The notes under the pieces were generated by a model. The model ran no database searches. It was given only the letters and a program-made list of their open reading frames with translations, and was not told the origin of the DNA. Positions 58,191 to 64,000 of a stretch of 64,000 nt of DNA are shown piece by piece. Location: positions 1,488,001-1,552,000 of the forward strand of contig NZ_CP051293.1 of NCBI RefSeq assembly GCF_013170805.1, written 5' to 3'. Both the position numbers and the translations under genes were made by a program. Position 1 is the stretch's first letter; every line of letters begins with the position of its first letter. This DNA is from Mesorhizobium sp. NZP2077 (lineage in GTDB: Bacteria > Pseudomonadota > Alphaproteobacteria > Rhizobiales > Rhizobiaceae).

Positions 58191-59522
58191 TCAGCCGCCG
58201 AACATGCCGAGCAGCTTGTTCTTCAGCTTCGTCACCCGACTCTCATCGGCGCTTGCAGCTTGGGTTTCGGTTTCCGGCGCGGCCTCGGTGGGGGCCGCGA
58301 TGGTGGCGGTGGCGACGGGGGCTTCCTTGGCGGCCTTGGCCGCTTCCTTTGCAGCCACGGCTTGCGCCTTGGCCGCTTCTTTTTCGGCGAGCGCCTGTGC
58401 CTTGGCGGCTTCCTTGGCTTGCTTGGCGGCCTCTATGGCGGCCAGCCGCTGCTCCTCGGCCTTCTGCTTGGCGGCTTTCTCGGCGTCGAGTGCAGCCATC
58501 TTGCGGCCGGCCGGCGAATCGATACGGCCCATGCGCGCCGTCTCGGTTACCGTGCCATTGGAGTTGAGCGACGGCGGATCGATCGGCACACGCTCACCGC
58601 GCGCCCGGCGCTTCGACCAGTCGGAGACGATGCTGGCTTCCTTGACGCCGGCGATGGTCGGCTTGGGCGGCGGCACGCTGGCCTTGAGCGCGCTGTTGAA
58701 CGCCGCGTCGTAGGTGCTCTGGTAGGCGTTGTAGGCGCTCTTCAGCGAATCCGGCTGCGTGGTTGCCGGGCAAGCGCCGGTCGGATCGAATGTCTGGCCG
58801 TCGGCGGCGACCTGGTTGAAGACGTAGCGCTTTTCGCAGACGTCCACCTTTGGCGGCACCTTGGTGACCTCGAAATTGTCGTAGCCGACCTTCAGCATCT
58901 TCCAGAATTCATAATTCGGGTCGTTGCGATAGCGCGCCATGTTGGCGGCGGTCATGCGGAACGGAAAGGCCTCGACCTGGAATTCGGTCTGCCCGCCCTG
59001 GAAGGCGTCGCGGCCGAAGGCATAGATCTGCTCGATCTGCGCGTCGGTCATCGAATAGCAGCCTGACGACGAACAGGCGCCGTGCACCATCAGGTTCTGG
59101 CCGGTGCGGCCGTTGGCCTTATCATAGGCGTTGGGAAAGCCGATGTTGAAGGACAGATGGTAGTTCGAGCGCGGATTCATCTGCGCCGGGCGGACCGTGT
59201 AGAACCCTTCGGGCGCCTGGCGGTCGCCTTCGGTGTATTTCGGTCCGAGCTTTCCCGACCATTTGCAGATGTCGTAGCTCGCCACCATGTCGTAGCGGCC
59301 GTTGGTCTTGGCCTTCCAGATCTCGAGCTTGCCCTCTTCCTTGAAGATGCGCGCCATCACCGAGGAGGTACGGATCATGCCCTTGGCCTTCATGTCGGCA
59401 AGGATCTTGTCCGGCAGCGGCTTGTTGGCTTCCGGGGCAAAGTCCTTCATCGACGAATCATTGCAGCCGGCAATGGCTATCGAGGCGGCGAGGACTCCGG
59501 TACGGGCGAGCTTGGCAAACAT
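58191..59522 (-). CDS. L,D-transpeptidase-family lipoprotein
   Basis: 443 residues. The signal ends in a lipobox (SIAIAGC). The YkuD-type catalytic block appears as LMVHGACSSSGCYSMTDAQI, with His and Cys of the HxxxxxxxSxGC motif. From about residue 300 the chain becomes an Ala/Lys/Glu-rich coiled coil (AEKAAKQKAEEQRLAAIEAA), probably reaching into the cell wall. The family forms 3-3 cross-links or attaches proteins to peptidoglycan. ATG 59522 is chosen to put the signal peptide first. Confidence 0.87.
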   Translation of the reverse strand: MFAKLARTGVLAASIAIAGCNDSSMKDFAPEANKPLPDKILADMKAKGMIRTSSVMARIFKEEGKLEIWKAKTNGRYDMVASYDICKWSGKLGPKYTEGDRQAPEGFYTVRPAQMNPRSNYHLSFNIGFPNAYDKANGRTGQNLMVHGACSSSGCYSMTDAQIEQIYAFGRDAFQGGQTEFQVEAFPFRMTAANMARYRNDPNYEFWKMLKVGYDNFEVTKVPPKVDVCEKRYVFNQVAADGQTFDPTGACPATTQPDSLKSAYNAYQSTYDAAFNSALKASVPPPKPTIAGVKEASIVSDWSKRRARGERVPIDPPSLNSNGTVTETARMGRIDSPAGRKMAALDAEKAAKQKAEEQRLAAIEAAKQAKEAAKAQALAEKEAAKAQAVAAKEAAKAAKEAPVATATIAAPTEAAPETETQAASADESRVTKLKNKLLGMFGG

Positions 59523-59763
59523 GGATACGGCTATGTCTTTTCCCTCGGGCCAATGGCTTTGAAACGGCCGAGCCCGCATGCTGAACACTGACGGACCGTA
59601 AGCCCGTTAACCTTGAAAATTCCTTACCACAAGCCTCGGCCAACCGCTCGCGGCACTTTCATTGACCCGAATGCGGCGGCATTTTTGTGGCGAAATTGCT
59701 TATTGCCGCCACATTGCCGTGGGCGCGGGTCTTCCGACGGCCTTGTTCCGCTGTCAGCGGTCG

Positions 59764-60714
59764 TCAGAGGCTCCGGCCCATCGCCAGATATTTCTCGCGG
59801 CGCTGCTCGCGGAAGTCGGTGTTGGCGCCGGCAAATTCCTTCATCGTCTTGGCAATGAGGTCGCCGGTCGCGGCAATAACCGTTTCGGGGCCTCGCTGGG
59901 CGCCGCCCATCGGCTCGGGAATGATGGCGTCGATGATCTTCAATTGCAGAAGGTCCTGCGCGGTGATCTTCATATTGGTCGCCGCATCCTTCAAGCGGGT
60001 GGTGTCTCGCCACAGGATCGAGGCCGCTCCCTCAGGCGAAATCACCGAATAGATGGCATGTTCGAGCATGTAGACGCGGTTGGCGGTGGCGATGGCGATC
60101 GCGCCGCCCGAACCGCCTTCGCCGATGACCACCGAGATCGACGGCACTTTCAGGCCAAGGCAAGCTGAGGTCGAGCGCGCGATGGCTTCGGCCTGGCCAC
60201 GTTCCTCCGCACTGACGCCGGGATAGGCGCCAGCGGTGTCGACCAAGGTCAGAAGCGGGATCTTGAAACGGTCGGCAAGCTCCATCAAACGCACCGCCTT
60301 GCGGTAGCCTTCGGGGCGCACGGAACCGAAATTGTGTTTCAGGCGGCTCGTCGTGTCCGAACCCTTTTCCTGGCCGATGATCGCAATAGGCTCGCCGCGA
60401 AAGCGGGCAAAGCCGCCGACGATCGCCTGGTCCTCGCCGAAATTGCGGTCGCCGGCGAGCGGCGTGAAATCGCTGAACAGGCCCTTGATGTAGTCGACGC
60501 AGTGCGGCCTGTCTGAATGGCGCGCCACCTGCACCTTCTGCCATGGCGTGAGCGCCTTGTAGAGTTCGCGCAGCGCGTCATGGGAACGCTTCTCGAGTCT
60601 GGCGATCTCATCGGCGACATCGACTGCCTCGCCGTTCTCGGCAAGCTTCTTCAGCTCGAGGATCTTGAGCTCAAGATCCTGCACCGGCTTTTCGAAATCG
60701 AGGTAGTTGTACAT
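59764..60714 (-). CDS. accA: Acetyl-CoA carboxylase carboxyltransferase subunit alpha
   Basis: 316 residues, the usual length, beginning MYNYLDFEKPVQDLELKILE. The crotonase-like core shows AIIGQEKGSDT, GYRKAVRLMELADRFKIPLL, VDTAGAYPG and VIGEGGSGGAIAIATANRV. With AccD it transfers CO2 from biotin to acetyl-CoA in fatty-acid synthesis. ATG 60714 is the family start; the 18-residue longer frame is not conserved. It lies about 100 bp downstream of xerD on the same strand. Confidence 0.96.
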   Translation of the reverse strand: MYNYLDFEKPVQDLELKILELKKLAENGEAVDVADEIARLEKRSHDALRELYKALTPWQKVQVARHSDRPHCVDYIKGLFSDFTPLAGDRNFGEDQAIVGGFARFRGEPIAIIGQEKGSDTTSRLKHNFGSVRPEGYRKAVRLMELADRFKIPLLTLVDTAGAYPGVSAEERGQAEAIARSTSACLGLKVPSISVVIGEGGSGGAIAIATANRVYMLEHAIYSVISPEGAASILWRDTTRLKDAATNMKITAQDLLQLKIIDAIIPEPMGGAQRGPETVIAATGDLIAKTMKEFAGANTDFREQRREKYLAMGRSL

Positions 60715-60812
60715 GCTTGAGCGGACCGATATTTCGGAAGGCAAGGACTGCGGAACCGTTGAAACCAAGGCTCCGGGCGGTGAAATGTCGTCCTCACATA
60801 GCGATATGAGGC

Positions 60813-61730
60813 CTAGTCGGCAAGCGGATGATGATCGTTGACCAGCCGCACCAGCCGCTCCTCCAGCACATGGGTGTAAATCTGTGTTGTCGATATGTCG
60901 GCATGGCCAAGCAGCTGCTGCACGGCCCTGAGATCGGCGCCGTTCTGCAGCAGATGGCTGGCGAAAGCATGGCGCAGCACGTGCGGCGATATCTTCGCCG
61001 AGGCGATGCCGGCGCGCGCCGCCAGCCCTTTCAGGTCGCGGGCGAAGACCTGGCGCGAGAGATAGCCGCTGTCGGAGGCTGCCGGAAACAGGAACGGGCT
61101 GTCGGCGAAGGCAGGCACTTTGGCGCGGGCGGCAAGCCAGGTCTTCATCGCCACACGCGCCTTGGCCGATAGCGGCACCATGCGCTCCTTGTCGCCCTTG
61201 CCGCGCACCATGAAGAAACGGTCGTCGCGCTGGGCGACCGTCACCGGCAGGCCGACCAGTTCGGAAACGCGCAGACCGGTGGCGTAGAGCACCTCGACCA
61301 GAGCGTGCAAGCGCAGCGCCGCTAGGCTGTCAGCGTAGCCGAGCCCGGCGTCGTCGGCTTCCTGTGCGGCGCGGTCGATCAGCCGGCCGGTGTCGGCCTC
61401 GCTCATCGTCTTAGGCAGCGGACGGCCTTTTTTCGGGCTGTCCAGCGTGCCGGTCGGGTCATCCGCGCGCAGGCCCTCGGCGTAGAGGAATTTGAAGAAC
61501 TGGCGGATCGCCGACAGTTTGCGCGCCTGCGAGGTCGGCGCGAAGCCGCGCGCGGCGATGTCGTCGAGATAGGCGCGGAGATCGGCGGCGGCCGCACCGG
61601 CGAGTCCGCCACCCATCTCGCTCGAAGCGTCTTCGAGGTCGCGGCGGTAGGAGGACAACGTGTTCTCGGCAGCACCCCGCTCGGCGCTCATCATTTCCAG
61701 GAAGGCCTCGATGCGGGCGGCGCTGTTCAT
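60813..61730 (-). CDS. xerD: Site-specific tyrosine recombinase XerD
   Basis: 305 residues, standard XerC/D length. Catalytic blocks: [62 protein letters not shown] with the Tyr nucleophile. With XerC it resolves chromosome dimers at dif. The neighbourhood accA-xerD-aroKB is the usual one in rhizobia. Confidence 0.93.
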   Translation of the reverse strand: MNSAARIEAFLEMMSAERGAAENTLSSYRRDLEDASSEMGGGLAGAAAADLRAYLDDIAARGFAPTSQARKLSAIRQFFKFLYAEGLRADDPTGTLDSPKKGRPLPKTMSEADTGRLIDRAAQEADDAGLGYADSLAALRLHALVEVLYATGLRVSELVGLPVTVAQRDDRFFMVRGKGDKERMVPLSAKARVAMKTWLAARAKVPAFADSPFLFPAASDSGYLSRQVFARDLKGLAARAGIASAKISPHVLRHAFASHLLQNGADLRAVQQLLGHADISTTQIYTHVLEERLVRLVNDHHPLAD

Positions 61731-61758
61731 TTCCTGTCGGTCAGTTTTTCTTCGGGAT

Positions 61759-61911
61759 TCAGTTTTTGTTGGGGTTCAGCTTTTCCGGCGGGATGCGCAC
61801 GCTCATCTCCGCTTTTTTCGGCTCGACGAACATCACCAGTGCGAACATCGTACCATAGGCAATGCCGGCCAGAATCGCGAGGGTCACGACAAAGCGAAAC
61901 AGTGTCGGCAT
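61759..61911 (-). CDS. Small single-helix membrane protein, 50 aa
   Basis: [20 protein letters not shown] is one membrane helix; then [18 protein letters not shown], a short periplasmic or cytoplasmic tail. It lies between xerD and aroK on the xerD strand, 28 bp upstream of xerD. Small proteins of this kind occur here in related rhizobia as far as I recall; unknown function. Confidence 0.65.
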   Translation of the reverse strand: MPTLFRFVVTLAILAGIAYGTMFALVMFVEPKKAEMSVRIPPEKLNPNKN

Positions 61912-62122
61912 CAATTTTCGCCCGTCTTCTTGTTCTGCGTTTCCAAACCCTGTGCCCTTATGGGACGCCAATCCGGCCAATTCAAGGAAGAAGCGGAGGC
62001 CTGTCAGCAACTTCTGATGCAGGCATCCCATGCTCGATATAGGCTTCCCCGTGCTCGGCACGCTTGACGCAAACCGGCTTTTCATGTCGATACGCCGGCA
62101 AAGAGGGTCCAAGAAACAGCTG

Positions 62123-62734
62123 ATGAACGCGCACCAGGCAAATCCTCCAGGCGAGACCCACACCGCACTGCTTGGCCGGCTGGGCAGCCGGTCCATCGTC
62201 TTTGTCGGCCTGATGGGCGCCGGCAAGACGGCGATCGGGCGCAAGGTGGCGACCATGCTTTCGCTGCCCTTCATCGACAGCGACCAGGAGATCGAGAGCG
62301 TCTCGCGTATGACCGTGCCCGAGCTGTTCGAGCGCTATGGCGAGAGCGAGTTCAGGGCGCTGGAGCAGCGCGTCATCCTGCGCGTGCTGGAGAACGGCCC
62401 GCAGGTGCTGTCGACCGGCGGCGGCGCCTTCATGAACGCGCAGACGCGCGAGGCTATTGCTGCGCATGGCGTGTCGGTGTGGCTGAAGGCCGAACTCGAC
62501 CTTTTGATGGACCGCGTTTCCAAGAAGCAGAACCGGCCATTGTTGAAAAGCGCCGATCCCCGCGCCGTGCTGGAGCGGCTGATGGGCGAGCGTTATCCCG
62601 TCTATGCGACCGCTGATATCACCGTGCCGACCCGCGACGACCGCAAGGAGGTCATTGCCGCCGAGGTGCTGGACGCACTGTGCCGGCATTTCGGCATCGA
62701 TGAAATCGCCGCGACGGGCGAGGTCGAATCGTGA
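62123..62734 (+). CDS. aroK: Shikimate kinase
   Basis: 203 residues. P-loop [20 protein letters not shown], shikimate-binding [28 protein letters not shown] and the LID region [13 protein letters not shown]. Phosphorylates shikimate for chorismate synthesis. ATG 62123 is likely, with an alternative ATG at 62084. Its stop overlaps the GTG of aroB (GTGA), coupling the two. Confidence 0.95.
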   Translation: MNAHQANPPGETHTALLGRLGSRSIVFVGLMGAGKTAIGRKVATMLSLPFIDSDQEIESVSRMTVPELFERYGESEFRALEQRVILRVLENGPQVLSTGGGAFMNAQTREAIAAHGVSVWLKAELDLLMDRVSKKQNRPLLKSADPRAVLERLMGERYPVYATADITVPTRDDRKEVIAAEVLDALCRHFGIDEIAATGEVES

Positions 62735-63867
62735 GCGCGGATCAGCCCGTCACCGTCGAAGTCGGGCTTGGCGACCGTGCCTACGACATATTGATCGGCT
62801 CCGGCCTTTTGTCGCGCGCCGGCGAGGAGATTTCGCGCCGCCTGCCCGGCACGCGCGCCGCCGTCGTCACCGACGAGAATGTCGCCGCGGCGCATCTCCA
62901 TACGCTGAAGGCCGGACTCGAGAAGGGTGGCATCCAGCCCACCGTCATCACGATGCCGCCGGGCGAGAAGACCAAGAGCTTTGCCCATCTCGAGGCGGTG
63001 GTCGACGGCGTTCTGGCCGCCAGGCTGGAGCGCGGCGACGTCGTCATTGCGCTTGGCGGCGGCGTCATCGGCGATCTCACCGGTTTTGCCGCCGGCATCG
63101 TGCGGCGCGGCATGAATTTCGTGCAGATCCCGACCTCGCTCCTGGCGCAAGTCGATTCCTCCGTTGGCGGCAAGACCGGCATCAACAGCCCGCGCGGCAA
63201 GAACCTTGTCGGCGTCTTCCTGCAGCCCAAGCTGGTGCTGGCCGACACGGAAGTGCTCGACACGCTGCCGATCCGCGAATTCCGCGCCGGCTATGCCGAA
63301 CTGGCCAAATACGGCCTGATCGACCGGCCGGAATTTTTCGCCTGGCTGGAAGCGAACTGGGAAAAAGTGTTCGCCGGCGGGCCGGAGAGGGGAGAGGCCA
63401 TTGCCGAAGCCTGCCGCGCCAAGGCCGATGTCGTCGCCCGCGACGAGTTCGAGACCGGCGACCGCGCGCTGCTCAATCTCGGCCACACATTCGGCCACGC
63501 GCTCGAAGCCGCCACGCAGTATGATGGAACCCGCCTCGTCCACGGCGAGGGGGTCGCCATCGGCATGGCGCTGGCGCATCGCTTCTCCTCGCGGCTCAAC
63601 CTCGCCAGCCCGGACGACGCGGCGCGCGTCGAGACGCATCTGCGTGCCGTCGGACTGCCCTGGCGGATGGCCGATATTCCTGGCGACCTGCCCGATGCCG
63701 AAGCGCTGCTTTCATTCATCACCCAGGACAAGAAGGTGTTGCGCGGCGCGCTGACCTTCATCCTGACGCGCGGCATCGGCCAGGCTTTTATTGCCAAGGA
63801 CGTGCCGGCTTCGGAAGTGCTGTCGTTCCTCAGGGAAAACCATCCAGCCAACGGGAAAGCCGGCTGA
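62731..63867 (+). CDS. aroB: 3-dehydroquinate synthase
   Basis: 378 residues. NAD-binding [51 protein letters not shown] and zinc ligands in [11 protein letters not shown] and [11 protein letters not shown]. Converts DAHP to 3-dehydroquinate in the shikimate pathway. It starts with GTG overlapping the aroK stop. Confidence 0.97.
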   Translation: MSADQPVTVEVGLGDRAYDILIGSGLLSRAGEEISRRLPGTRAAVVTDENVAAAHLHTLKAGLEKGGIQPTVITMPPGEKTKSFAHLEAVVDGVLAARLERGDVVIALGGGVIGDLTGFAAGIVRRGMNFVQIPTSLLAQVDSSVGGKTGINSPRGKNLVGVFLQPKLVLADTEVLDTLPIREFRAGYAELAKYGLIDRPEFFAWLEANWEKVFAGGPERGEAIAEACRAKADVVARDEFETGDRALLNLGHTFGHALEAATQYDGTRLVHGEGVAIGMALAHRFSSRLNLASPDDAARVETHLRAVGLPWRMADIPGDLPDAEALLSFITQDKKVLRGALTFILTRGIGQAFIAKDVPASEVLSFLRENHPANGKAG

Positions 63868-63868
63868 G

Positions 63869-64000
63869 ATGGACAATGGCTGGACCGTCGTTGCCGTTCT
63901 TGCCATCCTCATCCTGCTGGTCGTTGCCGTGCGCAAGCGCCTTCTCGCCATGTTCGGCTACGAACTGTCGCGCATCGAGCCGCAGCGCTCGAGCCAGGAC
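63869..64000 (+). CDS. Membrane protein, cut by the window edge
   Basis: 44 residues are visible: an N-terminal helix (VVAVLAILILLVVAV) followed by KRLLAMFGYELSRIEPQR. It starts 1 bp after the aroB stop, so it belongs to the aroKB operon. In many rhizobia this position holds a CorC/HlyC-family gene, but too little is visible to assign it. Confidence 0.5.
   Translation, partial: MDNGWTVVAVLAILILLVVAVRKRLLAMFGYELSRIEPQRSSQD

Overview
The window looks like chromosome of a Mesorhizobium-type rhizobium (Alphaproteobacteria, Hyphomicrobiales). I infer this from two families that are largely rhizobial (DUF930 in tandem, DUF768 twice) and from the core block accA, xerD, aroK, aroB. No database search was possible, so all product names rest on recognised motifs and protein architecture.

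Left chromosomal part (1-24 kb). Tandem DUF930 genes and a HAD phosphatase precede a complete glucitol/sorbitol-type PTS operon (gutM, srlA, srlE, srlB, and a dedicated HPr-Enzyme I fusion). A sugar-transporting PTS is uncommon in this bacterial class. An unrecognised 266-residue gene and a SorC-family regulator follow. Next is a divergent sugar locus. Leftward lie a HAD-IIA phosphatase, a small FGGY kinase and a RhaD-like class II aldolase. Rightward lie a DeoR repressor, a second FGGY kinase, a ribose-type ABC importer (ATPase, permease, binding protein), a ketose 3-epimerase-like TIM barrel and a cupin, closed by a strong terminator. A multicopper oxidase, a frameshifted YqaA-family gene and a cytochrome b561 follow.

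Integrative element (24175-54124, about 29.9 kb). A tyrosine integrase has inserted the element into the 3' end of tRNA-Arg(CCT). A 46-bp piece of the tRNA is repeated at both ends, and an internal 21-bp repeat near each end may be the integrase arm sites. The element carries an excisionase-like gene, a replication-like operon with iteron-like repeats, a ribbon-helix-helix gene, a large ejection-type protein with an N-terminal LAS-peptidase motif, a tailspike, two membrane acyltransferases, a methyltransferase and a dense set of small genes. The latter include an XRE repressor, a LexA-box-controlled SRAP gene, a stand-alone HEAGH peptidase-like gene, two DUF768 copies and a frameshifted HEPN-like gene. 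A 5'-truncated IS630 lies near the right end. I see no terminase, portal, capsid or tail-tube genes. The element is therefore either a decayed prophage or a satellite-like element that keeps only adsorption, ejection and surface-modification genes.

Several non-coding sequences recur inside the element: a leader of about 95 bp in front of both the ribbon-helix-helix gene and the tailspike; three copies of a promoter-like box followed by a GC-rich hairpin whose stem sequence changes while pairing is kept; and two GGAAC-N18-TT promoter-like sites followed by attenuator-like hairpins. These suggest a modular regulatory scheme and are, with the tailspike/acyltransferase cassette, the most interesting part of the window.

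Right chromosomal part (54-64 kb). tRNA-Arg(CCT), an M20 amidohydrolase, a D-Ala-D-Ala carboxypeptidase, a CobW-type GTPase, TusA, an L,D-transpeptidase-like lipoprotein, accA, xerD, aroK, aroB and the start of a membrane protein cut by the window edge.
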